DNA of 64,000 nt. Origin: Tenodera sinensis (taxonomy: Eukaryota; Arthropoda; Insecta; Mantodea; Mantidae). The notes under the pieces were generated by a model, which was not told the origin of the DNA, made no database searches, and saw nothing but the letters and a program-made list of their open reading frames with translations. Both the position numbers and the translations under genes were made by a program. Shown piece by piece: positions 53,600 to 64,000 of this stretch (position 1 is the first letter of the stretch; each line of letters opens with the position of its first letter). The stretch is taken from positions 60,636,522 to 60,700,521 of the forward strand of contig CM060966.1 of the NCBI GenBank assembly GCA_030765045.1. Direction: 5' to 3'.

Positions 53600-54055
53600 T
53601 TTGCTGGAAATTGCTTCATTGCAGGATTTGGGTTCTTTAATAACTTCTCTTGTAGTATTACATTCTTCAATCAGTCTTTGCGGAGCAATTCCTTTTGTTG
53701 ATCTCTGAGAAACTCGAGTCTGAGAGTCTTTAACTGATTCATTTTATTTATCACTCTCCTCCTGAATTTCTACTTCTCGATGTGGTATTTTAACTTTGGA
53801 ATCAACATTTATGTCGATTTCAGATCTATTTAAATCATCACGTTTCCCTTGATATGCTTCCACACTGAACTTGACATCTCGACTGATTATCGCCTTTTGT
53901 GAAGCTAAATTGTAGCAACGATAAGCTTTTGATTCTTCATCATATCCAAGAAATATTGCTTTTGTTCCTGTATTATCCAATTTCTGGTGTTTCTGGGTTG
54001 GAACATGAACAAAACATTTGGAACCAAAAATCTGTAAATTCTTTACTTTAGGCAT
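53600..54055 (-). pseudogene. Copia polyprotein, post-integrase segment
   Basis: Continuation after the nonsense codon: MPKVKNLQIFGSKCFVHVP and AIFLGYDEESKAYRCYN, the conserved region between Copia integrase and RT. A further stop (ESDK, TAA near 53744) follows, then frames run to the RT deletion. Confidence 0.82.
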
Positions 54056-54070
54056 TTCATTATTCCACAG

Positions 54071-55882
54071 TTAATATGGTGTTAATTTCTTTGCTCGAGT
54101 AAGGACTCTGTTTTGTATGAAATTAGCAGTCATCACAGCTTCACCCCAAAATTGATTTGGTAAGCCTGCATCAATCAGCATACAACGTGCCATTTCTACC
54201 AGAGTTCTATTCTTCCTCTCTGCTATGCCATTCTGCTGTGGGGAATAAGTTGCAGTTAACTGAGTCTGGATACCTTCATTGGCCAAATATGTTCTTAATT
54301 TTTTATTTAGATATTCACCTCCACGATCAGATCGAATAATCTTGACTTTTCTGTCAAACTTGTTTTTCACAAGTGCTACATAATGTTTCAAAGTATCAGG
54401 AATTTCAGATTTGTTTGCCAATAAATATACATGAGTATACCTTGAAAAATCATCTATAAATGTGACTATAAATCGCTTACCACTTGGTGTCATGGTCTGC
54501 ATTGGCCCACAAACATCTGTATGGATCAAATCAAGTGATCTGGTAGACTCGCTTGAAGATAGTTTTGGGAATGGTAATCTGGTCAGCTTTCCTTTCATGC
54601 ACGTATCACATGACATTTGGATACCGCAATCAACTATCTTCAAATCATCTAAGAGACCCTCAGCATACATTTTCCTTATGGCCTCTGGATCACGATGTCC
54701 CATTTTCCGATGCCATGTATGAATACAATTGCTGTTGTGTTCCAACACTGCATGGATTTTGTATGGCTCACACAATTTGTACAAGTTTCCAGTGGACTTA
54801 GCAAATCCAATCTGTTTTCCATCTTTGCATATTTCACAATAGTCCTTACTGAAGTTAACAGAAAAATTGCTTAAGTTTAGCTGTCGAACAGAAATTAAAT
54901 TTCTAACAACTTTAGGAGCATAAAGCACATTGGTTACAATAACTGGTGTCACTTCTCCCTTTTTATTCTTAAACATCAATTTTCCTGTCCCGATGCCAAT
55001 AACATCAACTAGTTCACCATTTGCAACTTCAATTTTATTAACATAGGATCTATCCAAGGATGTGAAAAACTCTCTGTCATTGGTTACATGCCGAGTGGCA
55101 CCTGAATCTAAAATCCAACTATTTGACGGAATGTCAAATGTAAATATATGCTCTTTATGTTCAACTGCATTCACTTTATTTGGTTTTTCTTTGCAACTTG
55201 AGTATTTCTTGCAATCCTTTTTCATGTGTCCATACCTTTTGCAAAAATAACATTTCACGGAAGTGTTTTTAAAATCTTTTCTGGATACTGTCCTCATCAT
55301 TTTATCTGAAGAATTACAGGAAGCTCCTTCTGCATATTGTTTAAGTTCATATTCAGCAATCACCTTTTGCTGTACTATGGCAAACTTTAGTTCATCCTCT
55401 GGACGTGTTTCCAGTGCTGTAATTAATGGATCATAATTTCTAGGCAAACTGCTCAACAACATTGCAACACTCCATTTATCCGATAAAGATTCTTCACCTA
55501 TGTCTCGAAGCTTTAAAAACAATTCTTGCATGCGAGTAATATGTTGTGGAATATTACCGCCTTCTTCGAGTTTCAAAGAACAAATTGTTCTCATTAAATG
55601 AACTTTATTCGTTAACGTACTTTTCTCATGATATTCCTTAAGAGCATTCCACATTTTCTTTGCTGTGGACTTACCCCTGATGTGGATAAGTTGATCATCT
55701 TCCACCGTAAGTCCGATGTAGGCTTGTGCTTTGCTATCAGCTGTATCCCAATCGGCGATTAACCTTTCGTTTGAACTTGTATCTATCGGTCTTTCAGATT
55801 CAATTACCTTCTTAAACAAGTTATCTTTCATTAAAAGCAGTTGTACTTTATATTTCCAGTTTGAATAATTATGATTATTCAA
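54071..55882 (-). pseudogene. Copia gag-protease-integrase ORF
   Basis: 603 codons from MNNHNYSNWKYKVQLL. UBN2-type gag (1 to about 190), zinc knuckle CYFCKRYGHMKKDC near 213, protease WILDSGATRHVTN near 258, gag-pre-integrase His/Cys motif (HTWHRKMGHRDPEA to CDTCMKGK, from about 385), integrase core with catalytic Asp in HTDVCGPM near 455, Asp in IRSDRGGEY near 517 and Glu in NGIAERKNRT near 552. All these motifs are intact. The frame ends at a TAA after LTPY, where relatives have Glu followed by LWN, so one base change disabled the polyprotein, in addition to the RT deletion. Confidence 0.9.
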
Positions 55883-55966
55883 CTTTACGTTGTCACTTCG
55901 AAAGTCAGCCGTATGTAACGAAACTGAAAATAAACCGCTTCGCGTATCGCACTTTATACTTATATG

Positions 55967-55981
55967 CCTGGGCCCATAACC
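55967..55981 (-). other. Copia primer-binding site (tRNA-iMet, internal)
   Basis: GGTTATGGGCCCAG in sense follows the 5' LTR. As in Drosophila copia, it is complementary to the anticodon-region half of initiator Met tRNA rather than its 3' end. Confidence 0.85.
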
Positions 55982-56092
55982 TGTTGTTTGTATTCTTTCG
56001 GACTGGAAGCTTTAATATGTATAAAAGATACGACACAATTAAGATAACTGGATATTTAATTTAACACTTTCGCCGTTACATGCGCAAGCTAT

Positions 56093-56126
<34 letters not shown>

Positions 56127-56166
56127 ACACACAAAAGTTGTATAAACGATTACAGAATAACCAACA
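55982..56166 (-). repeat. Copia 5' LTR
   Basis: 185 bases, TGTTGGTTATTC to AACAACA, with a poly(A)/CACACA run (plus strand 56094-56135). Contains the undisturbed L3 target site. Confidence 0.9.
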
Positions 56167-56171
56167 TGCAT
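56167..56171 (+). repeat. Copia target duplication, right copy
   Basis: TGCAT; partner of 49833-49837. Copy I's 5' UTR resumes after it. Confidence 0.9.
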
Positions 56172-56353
56172 TTAGGTTAATATATAGCTGGCTAGGAAAA
56201 CCGGAAGTAAGAGTCGTGATTTTAAAGCTTTAAGGTGGCTGTGGTTTAGTTTGACATAGCCGGAAGTGACGAAGTGACGTGTAACGTACGATCATCTCTC
56301 TGAGTAACTTCCGATTCCGTGCTTTTAGAGAACACAGGTTAGCTGAACTGGAA

Positions 56354-57475
56354 ATGACATCGGACATAGAAAGAAGAATGGAAACCGAAAGTGAGGACGC
56401 ATTTCAGATGCTTTTAAATGTGACAGAGAGAAGCAAGAATTTGCGTATGGACTTGAAGAACGATATCATGAATGCAGTTAGTATATTGAGGAAAACATTC
56501 TCTTTGATGAAAACTGAGCTGGATGTTAAAAATAGGGAGATAGAAATCCTACGTCACCACCTGCCAGCCAGCGCGTCGAAACCTCAAACTCTAACAGCAG
56601 CACAGTCTCATAATGGCCACCAGAATTACGTCAATCCTGTAGCAGACAGATTAGTTGCGGCGCTACCTCCGACACAAATGATGGATTACTCGACAGTGGT
56701 GAAAGGAGCCCAACAAATAACTCCACAAAAGTCATTTAAACTGATTGTTAAGAGCAAAAATAATCAAAGCTCAGAGTATATGAGAATGCTTCTCAAGACA
56801 AAAGTGAACCCAATTGAACTGAAGGTAGGAATTTCCTCAGTGAAAAATTTAAGGAATGGTCATTTGCTAATAGAGTCGCAAAATAAATCTGAAGCAGAAA
56901 CCATATGTGAGAATATTAATAGTAAATGCGGAGAAGAATTAGAAGCTAATGTAAGCACTAAGAGAAAACCAAAGATTATCATTTTCAATATCCCTGAAGA
57001 AATATCTTTGCAAAACGCTGCAGAAGCCCTTGCTACACAGAACGAACAATTTAAAAATGAAAATGCAGATACTGTATTGAGACCAATCCGGGAATTTCAA
57101 GACCGGAAAACAAACAGAAATCTCATTATTGAAATCAGTACTGAGCAAAGAAGAATGATAGTAGGAAAGAAAATAAAACTTGCTTGGAGTATGTGCAATT
57201 GGGAAGACTACATCATGGTCACCCGTTGCTTCAAGTGTTCAAAGTTTAACCACCATGCACAAGAATGCAAAGGAAATAAAACTTGCCCAAACTGTACTGG
57301 AAATCACACATTAAAAGAGTGTCAATTACAGAAAGAAAATTATAAGTGTATAAATTGCATTAACTACAAAAAATATAAGGACAGTACTGTTAATGAAAAT
57401 CATTCTGCGTTAGATAAAAACTGCCCCTGCTATCAAGCAGCAATTATGAGAACACAACTAAATACAGAATATTAA
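56354..57475 (+). CDS. Waldo-like ORF1 of copy I
   Basis: 373 residues, uninterrupted. N-terminal helical region (ERSKNLRMDLKNDIMNAV), a Gln/Pro-rich linker, globular part (KSFKLIVKSKNNQSS, LRNGHLLIESQNKSEAE, KIIIFNIPEEISLQNAAEAL) and C-terminal knuckles from about residue 292: CFKCSKFNHHAQEC, CPNCTGNHTLKEC, then CINC with NHSALDKNC. It is clearly homologous to copy F ORF1 but diverged over its whole length (a separate lineage). TAA at 57473-57475, one base before the ORF2 ATG. Confidence 0.9.
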   Translation: MTSDIERRMETESEDAFQMLLNVTERSKNLRMDLKNDIMNAVSILRKTFSLMKTELDVKNREIEILRHHLPASASKPQTLTAAQSHNGHQNYVNPVADRLVAALPPTQMMDYSTVVKGAQQITPQKSFKLIVKSKNNQSSEYMRMLLKTKVNPIELKVGISSVKNLRNGHLLIESQNKSEAETICENINSKCGEELEANVSTKRKPKIIIFNIPEEISLQNAAEALATQNEQFKNENADTVLRPIREFQDRKTNRNLIIEISTEQRRMIVGKKIKLAWSMCNWEDYIMVTRCFKCSKFNHHAQECKGNKTCPNCTGNHTLKECQLQKENYKCINCINYKKYKDSTVNENHSALDKNCPCYQAAIMRTQLNTEY

Positions 57476-57476
57476 T

Positions 57477-60106
57477 ATGGATAATCTAAAATTAAAATGT
57501 ATACAAGTAAATTTACAACATTCAAGAATAGCGACCAGCAATCTAACCCAACTACTTATACATAATGATATTGACATAGCTTTCATACAGGAGCCGTATA
57601 CAATAAATAATAAATTAGGAATTATACCTAAAACAATGAGAATGTATACCGGAGGTCATAGAACAAAGAGGGCTGCAATAATTATAAACAATAAAGACAT
57701 TGATGCAACAACAATAAGCCAACTTTCAGACGAGGACTGCGTGGTGACTCAAATCAATTATAAGACCAAATTATTTTATGGCACAAGTATGTATTTTGAC
57801 GGAGATTCTAATATAGAGGTAGATCTGAAAAAAATGAACGCTATACTCAACAGTACCAAAGGACACGGGCTTATGATACTTGCTGACACGAATGCAAGGA
57901 GTAAGTTATGGCACGATGAAATAAACAATGATCGTGGAAAGAATCTGGAGGATTTTCTTATGGTCAATAGCCTATATGTAAAAAATCAAAACAAAGAAAT
58001 ACCTACTTTCGAGACAGTGAGAAGAAAAAGCTGGATTGACTTAACAATTTTTAATCGTAGACTCCTGGGACACATTACAGACTGGAGCATAAGTGATGAA
58101 GAAAGCTGTTCCGATCACAAGTTGATAACGTTCAAGATTGGTGAAGCTAGCTTAACCTCGACTAGAACTTTCCGAAGACTGAGGTATTTAACCACGAATG
58201 AAGGATATACTAAATTCAAACATGAATTAGCAACACATCTCAGCACTACATTCAACTGTGGGAGAAATCCAGGTAACCTTAATCAAGAACTATCCGATAT
58301 TGTTAAACAATACGAAAACATAGAACTATTATTCAACAACCTGCAAGAGTGCATAAGTGAATCATGCAAAACCTCCTTTCGGATAAGCAAGGGAAATGGA
58401 AAAAACATGAAACGAAAAACTGTCCCATGGTGGACACCTGAGTTAACTATAATGCGAAAAAAGGTAAACGCACTTAGGAGGCGCTACCAAAGAACTAAAA
58501 ATGATGAAAACTTACGCCAGGAAAGGAAAACAAAATACCTAGAGGGGAGTCACCAGTACCAAACTAAAATAAACACAGAGAAGTTCAATTCTTGGAAACA
58601 GTTCTGCAACATAACAGAAGGATCTAACCCATGGAGTGCTGTATATAAGATGGCAGCTAATAAATTAAAGAGTAAATAGTTCACTCACTACATTACGAAG
58701 GGAAGATGGAACTTTCACTACGGACACAGCAAACACAATAGAATATATAATGGCCATTTCACTCCGAAAGACAGTTAACAGGTTGACAATGAAATACATA
58801 AACAAATAAGAAGAATTGTTGATAAATCAATGGACACTCCAAATGACAGAGATTTCACCCAGAAAGAAATTCTAGCAGTGATAAGAAGATTTAATCACAA
58901 AAAATCACCGGGATCAGACGGAGTAACGAGCGAGATACTCCTGAAAGCATTTACGCTCTTCCCTCTATTCTTTACTGCGGTTTATAACATTTGTCTACAA
59001 AAGAGTATATTTCCTATTCAATGGAAGCATTCGTTAATTATACCAATAATTAAACCAGGTAAAGAAGAAAGTGACAGTGTGTCAAAATATAGGCCCATCA
59101 GTCTACTTAATACTTCAGGCAAAGTTTTAGAAAGATTAATGATCAACAGGATTCTTTATAATATAAATTCGAGGAATTTATTAAACAAGAAACAGTACGG
59201 ATTCATGCCCCAGAGAAGCACAGTTGATGCGGCAATGGCAATGAAGGAGTTTGTGCAAAAAAATCTGCAATTTCATGGTTATATTGTTTTCACAAGCCTA
59301 GATGTGCAGGGAGCATTTGACGCAGCCTGGTGGCCCAGTATCCTCAATAATCTACGCCAACTAGAGTGCCCCAAGAATTTATATAATTTAGCTCGACAAT
59401 ACTTCAAGGACAGAAGTGCTACACTTTGCACCAATGAATATAAGTTTGTGAAACAAGTAAAGAAGGGTTGCCCACAAGGGTCTGCCTGCGGTCCTGGCTT
59501 CTGGAATATTTTGTATAATTCAATGTTGAATCTCAAATTTACCCACAGAACCGAAGTCATTGCCTTTGCAGATGATGTATTAATATTGACGAAGGGCAGC
59601 AGTGCCTTGGAGGCCGAAAATTATGCAAATCAAGACATAAAAAAAATCGAAATTTGGGCTCAGGATAATAAAATAAGATTTAATGACACAAAATCGAAAG
59701 TCATGTTAATGTCACAAAAGAAAACCAGTCGCAACGAGAGAATAAATATATACCTTAACAGCAAACTACTTCAACAGGTGAAAGAAATAAAATACTTAGG
59801 AATAAATATCGACAGAAAATTCAACTTCCATTCTCATGTACAGATATACAAGACAAATCAATAAGTATTATTCACACACTTGCTAAATCTGCAAGGCCCA
59901 ACTGGGGACTTGGTAATAAGGCATTAAGGACTATATATAAAGGAGCAATAGAGCCGATTTTAATATATGGAGCACCAGTTTGGGAAGAAGCATTAAAGGG
60001 TTGTCAGAACAGAAGAAAATTACAGAGAGTTCAAAGAATCTGTAATATTAAAATGATTAAAGCCTATAGAACAGTATCATATGATGCATCTTGCGTTATA
60101 GCCGGA

Positions 60107-60107
<1 letters not shown>
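57477..60107 (+). pseudogene. Waldo-like ORF2 of copy I, broken and 3'-truncated
   Basis: Starts MDNLKLKCIQVNLQHSRIAT. Endonuclease FIQEPYTI, LADTNARSKLW, CSDHKLITF. TAG after NKLKSK at 58677 and another stop nearby, then RT in the same general region: YRPISLLNTSGKVLERLM, SLDVQGAFDAAWWP, GCPQGSACGPGFWN, FADDVLIL with both Asp. A frameshift after HVQIYKTNQ at 59864; the thumb continues (VQRICNIKMIKAYRTVSYDAS) to 60107, then the sequence is replaced by (AC)n. RNase H and zinc finger are missing. Confidence 0.88.
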
Positions 60108-60144
<37 letters not shown>

Positions 60145-60979
60145 ACACACACACAGACACACACAGACACAGACACACACAGACACAGACACACACAGAC
60201 ACAGACACACACAGACACAGACACAGACACAGACACAGACACAGACACAGACACAGACACAGACACAGACACAGACACAGACACAGACACAGACACAGAC
60301 ACAGACACAGACACAGACAGACACAGACAGACACAGACAGACACAGACAGACACAGACAGACACAGACACACACACACACACATACACACATACACACAT
60401 ACACACATACACACATACACACATACACACATACACACATACACACATACATACATACATACATACATACATACATACATACATACATACATACATACAT
60501 ACATACATACATACATACATACATACATACATACATACATACATACATACATACATACATACATACATACATACATACATACATACATACATACATACAT
60601 ACATACATACATACATACATACATACATACATACATACATACATACATACATACATACATACATACATACATACATACATACATACATACATACATACAT
60701 ACATACATACATACATACATACATACATACATACATACATACATACATACATACATACATACATACATACATACATACATACATACATACATACATACAT
60801 ACATACATACATACATACATACATACATACATACATACATACATACATACATACATACATACATACATACATACATACATACATACATACATACATACAT
60901 ACATACATACATACATACATACATACATACATACATACATACATACATACATACATACATACATACATACATACATACA
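60108..60979. repeat. (AC)n, (ACAGAC)n, (ACACAT)n, (TACA)n block
   Basis: Ordered zones: AC dinucleotide with ACAG variants, a hexamer ACAGAC zone (about 60210-60310), ACAGACAG variants, ACACATAC, then pure TACA from about 60447 to the 5' end of copy J. Confidence 0.97.
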
Positions 60980-61271
60980 TTGTTGATGTATACGACGTGG
61001 ATGGTTTACTGGAAGTTGTGTGCATCAGGATATTGCAATATTGTGGTGTTTTGGTTACGTTTGTGGTATAAACTAGTATTCCATTTAAATCTTCATAGTG
61101 TTAGATTCTTGTGTTAGTGTTGGTGTCATAGAGGATGGACACATTGGCGTTATTAAGCTGAATTTGTATTCATGTTTTCAAAAGAATTGAGATTATAAAG
61201 CCTTAAGGAGGCCGTGTTTAGGTTAAGGACATACATATAGCCGGTTGTGATAAATCCGGAAGTGACAGTAA

Positions 61272-62393
61272 ATGATGAGGGTTAGTGACGGTGACTTAAA
61301 TTGTGCTTTGGAAACACTAGTTAGTGTCACTGAACTGAGTAAGAGCCTTAAAGGTGAATTGAAAGGAACAATTCTTCTTTCTTTGAGCACAATAAGGAGT
61401 GCATTTGCTCAACTGAAAAATGATGTCATTGATACGAAGGCGGAGAGTGATAATTTAACGAAGGAGGTAAGGAGACTTAAGGAAGAACTAGAGCATAGCA
61501 GGCCACGATCAAGTGGGGAAAAGAAGGTGCCAACATTTGACGAGAACTTGTGTGAAACAGCAAGGCCCCAAACATCAGCAACATCTATAGTTGAAAGCAG
61601 TAAGCCTTATGCTAATGTTGTGAAAAATTTCCGAATTGAGAAACGATTTAAGGTTTTGGTTAAACCCAAAGGTACAAGTAACCTGTCCGGGGAAGAAACA
61701 AAGAGCTTAATTAAATCAAGTGTGAACCCTACAAATATGAAAATTGGAAATGTAGCTATGAAAGCTCTGAGAGACGGAAGGGTCTTTATTGAAACGGAAA
61801 GTAAACAGGCAGAAAAGCTGCATTATGAGATCAATGAAAAGTGTAGCAAACGTTTATAAACTTCTATCCGTAAACCTTGGAATCCAAACTTAGTAATACA
61901 CAATATCCCGGATAATGTAACAGTTCAGAATGTTGAGGAAGTAATTATGGCACAAAACCCTCAATTGAACCTAAATACAGGGGACATAAAGCCAAAATTT
62001 GTTTTTACTTCTAAGAGGAAATGCAGAAACTTAGTCATCGAAGTGAATTCCCAGAACAGGAAGCGTCTTTTACAGAGTAGAATAAAAATTGGATGGCTCA
62101 TTTGCTATGCCAAGGACTACGTGAGAATTAATCGGTGCTATAAATGCTGCCGATTTAATCACAAGGCAGGCGATTGTAAAGCAGCTGCAGAAATATGTCC
62201 TAAATGTGCAGGGGCGCACAAAATATCGGAATGTACAGTAACTGCTCAAAGTGACATGAAATGCGCAAACTGCAGAAACTGGAACAAATACAATGAGCGT
62301 GACCACAGAAATGAGAACCATTCTGCCATGGATAGGACTTCCCCAACTTGAATTGCTGCCATTGAGAAACGCAAGCAGAACATCAGTTATTGA
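61272..62393 (+). pseudogene. Waldo-like ORF1 of copy J, two stops
   Basis: About 95% like copy F ORF1. A one-codon loss (ESKQAEKL), a nonsense change after SKRL at 61857 (TTATAA for TTAGAA) and another at PT (TGA for TTA, 62349). Knuckles CYKCCRFNHKAGDC and CPKCAGAHKISEC are intact between them. The original stop TGA at 62391 is one base before the ORF2 ATG. Confidence 0.9.
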
Positions 62394-62394
62394 T

Positions 62395-63890
62395 ATGGCT
62401 AATAATTACAAGAAATTAATAAATAGAAGTGTCTCACTAAAAAGCGCACAAGTCAACTTACAGCACTCCAAGGCAGCAACTAACATTATGTAACAACTTA
62501 TAATTGAAAAATCAATAGATATTTTCTTTATTCAACAACCATACCTCTACCAGAACAAGATAGTTGGAATATCAAAACATTATAGAATATATTCTTCCGG
62601 AAGCGGGAGAAAGCGGGCTGCAATTGGTATAAACAACAAGCAAATTGAGGCTCTCCAAATAAATCAACTGTCTCATGAATATATAATAGTAATTGAATTT
62701 ACGTTCGGCGAACTGAAGTTTATAGCCGCCAGCACATACCTAGACATTACAAATAACATAAACAGAGATCTTTCAAAAATTCAGGGAATAATTCTTTTCG
62801 CCAAGGGTAACAAATTGCTCCTAGCCATGGATAGCAATGCAAGACCAAAATTATGGAGTGATAAAGTAACAAATAATAGAGGAAAAGCAATTGAAGAATT
62901 CGTTATATTAAACAATCTCCATATAATGAATAACAATGCTACAAATGCTACATTTGAGTCAAACTATTGATTCAACCATCAGTAACGACAATTTTCTGAA
63001 AAGACTCAATAATTGGACTTGTAGTAATGAAGAAACCTGCTCAGACCACAGCTTAATAACTTATGTAATAGGACAATGCAAGAGTAAATTAGAATTCAGT
63101 TACCAGGGCATCAAATACATAGTCACAAAGAAAGGCTTAGAAAACTTTCAAAAACATTTCAAACAAGTTTTGAAAGGATATTTTGAATTACAAGATGCTG
63201 ACTTTCACCAGCTAGATCAGGACATGGAACGTCAGGTATTAGAGCAGCCAGATGTTGAAGAGAGTATAAGGAAGTTCCAAGACATTCTCACTGCAGCCTG
63301 CAAGAGATCCTTCAAGACCCGTACGCAAAACACTAAAGTTCTCAGCAACAAAACAGTTCCATGGTGGACCACAGAACTGACAATTTTGAGGAAAAAGTCA
63401 AATGCGCAAAGGAGAAGATACCAGCGGACAACAACTAATGAAGAACTGCGAATGCAACGAAAGCTACAATGCCACGAAACAAAAACTATGTAGCAAAGAA
63501 CTATCCGGACGAGAGAAAATAAAGTCCTGGAAGGAGTTTTGCAGCATAGCTACGAACTCAAACCCATGGAACGCTGTATACCAACTGACATCTGGCAAAA
63601 TTCGGAAAATCCACATCCTTTCAACCCTTAAGAAATCAGATGGCACATATACCATTGACACATTTGACACAGTGAATTACATAATGGACCACTTTGTTCC
63701 AACTGATGAGGAAGGAGCTGACAATGTGCAACATAGGGAAATAAGGAGTAATATACTACAACCCCCAACCACAGAAGATGACAGACCATTCACTATCAAT
63801 GAAATCAGAGACGTTATAGAAAACATGAACAGCCAAAAAGCCCCAGGAGGTGATGGTATAACTAGCAATATACTCAATCTAGCATTTGAT
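62395..63890 (+). pseudogene. Waldo-like ORF2 of copy J, truncated
   Basis: Start MANNYKKLINRSVSL. A stop soon after TNIM (TAA for TGT, 62491), Gln for Glu in the catalytic FIQEPY position (FIQQPY), small indels near 62965 and 63493, and a break within the RT fingers at 63890. None of the RT palm, RNase H or zinc finger remains. Confidence 0.88.
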
Positions 63891-63892
63891 AT

Positions 63893-63926
63893 GCATGTAG
63901 TATTACAGTTCTGTAACGAAACATGC
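63893..63926 (+). promoter_or_regulatory. 3' UTR hairpin of copy J
   Basis: GCATGT/ACATGC outer stem and TTACA/TGTAA inner stem with GTTC loop; one inner pair lost (A-C). AATAAA follows at about 63930. Confidence 0.75.
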
Positions 63927-63966
63927 TGAAATAAATTGTTATTGTCAACAAAAAAAAAAAAAAAAA

Positions 63967-64000
63967 TACATACGTACATACATACATACACACAGACACA
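63967..64000. repeat. (TACA)n-type microsatellite at window end
   Basis: TACATACGTACATACATACA then CACAGACACA; the tract continues past the window. Confidence 0.95.

Larger units (their letters stand above)
49838..56166 (-). mobile_element. Copia LTR retrotransposon, RT-deleted, carrying L3
   Basis: Minus strand. 5' LTR 56166-55982, PBS matching the internal part of initiator Met tRNA (GGTTATGGGCCCAG), gag-protease-integrase ORF from 55882, RNase H end at 53073, PPT AACGAGGAGGAG, 3' LTR from 53061 with L3 inserted in it. LTRs start TGTTGG and end CAACA. The RT catalytic region is missing, so the copy cannot move by itself. Confidence 0.93.
49592..60107 (+). mobile_element. Waldo-like element, copy I (lineage 5), interrupted
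   Basis: 5' end ATTGTTGATGTGCATGACG at 49592, 5' UTR split by the Copia insertion (49838-56166, duplication TGCAT), ORF1 56354-57475, ORF2 57477-60107. The 3' end is lost: ORF2 stops inside the RT thumb (YDASCVIAGI), where (AC)n begins. A true 3' UTR is therefore missing. Removing the insert leaves about 4.2 kb. Confidence 0.9.
60980..63966 (+). mobile_element. Waldo-like element, copy J, internally deleted
   Basis: Same lineage as copy F. It keeps the 5' end (TTGTTGATGTATACGACG), ORF1, the endonuclease and the RT start, then jumps at 63890 from the RT fingers (NILNLAFD) directly to the 3' UTR hairpin, AATAAA and oligo(A). About 2.2 kb of ORF2 is missing. Both termini are present and it is flanked by (TACA)n on both sides. 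Confidence 0.92.

Overview
This window is arthropod (most likely insect) repeat-rich nuclear DNA. I see no host gene, rRNA, tRNA or CRISPR array. Nearly every base can be assigned to non-LTR retrotransposons of the R1, I and Jockey clades, to Copia- and Gypsy-type LTR elements, or to long (TACA)n-type microsatellites. The organism call rests on this mix: R1-clade elements with the FDxAWWP reverse-transcriptase signature, an I-clade element, a Copia element primed by an internal part of initiator Met tRNA, and an insect-style TATA/Inr LTR promoter. I cannot name a species.

Layout. 1-817: decayed Gypsy-type integrase end. 1779-3488 (-): 5' piece of a Waldo-like (R1-clade) element. 3742-7705 (-): Jockey element with its RT core missing. 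7706-27090: a head-to-tail array of Waldo-like copies (called B to G here) separated by (TACA)n/(AC)n tracts of up to about 1.7 kb; copy F (17531-22763) is full length with both ORFs open. 27091-42107: non-autonomous LTR element L1, split by I-clade copy I-1, which is itself split by an intact I-clade copy I-2; both insertions have exact target-site duplications. 42323-45042: sister LTR element L2, which preserves the empty site for I-1. 45665-49500: decayed Waldo-like copy H. 49592-60107: Waldo-like copy I, split by a Copia element whose 3' LTR is in turn split by LTR element L3. 60980-63966: internally deleted Waldo-like copy J.

How the parts relate. The Waldo-like elements use the microsatellite as their home. 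All nine copies that abut a tract have the TACA strand as their sense strand; every complete 3' end runs hairpin, AATAAA, oligo(A), then (usually) TACA repeats. ORF1 is a CCHC nucleic-acid-binding protein. ORF2 carries APE endonuclease, RT, RNase H and a C-terminal zinc finger. ORF1 stop and ORF2 start are always one base apart. The best candidates for something new are a 3'-UTR hairpin kept across at least four diverged lineages, an HDV-ribozyme-like fold at the exact 5' end of the I-clade element, and the near-identity of the 5' UTRs of two I-clade copies whose ORFs are clearly diverged.
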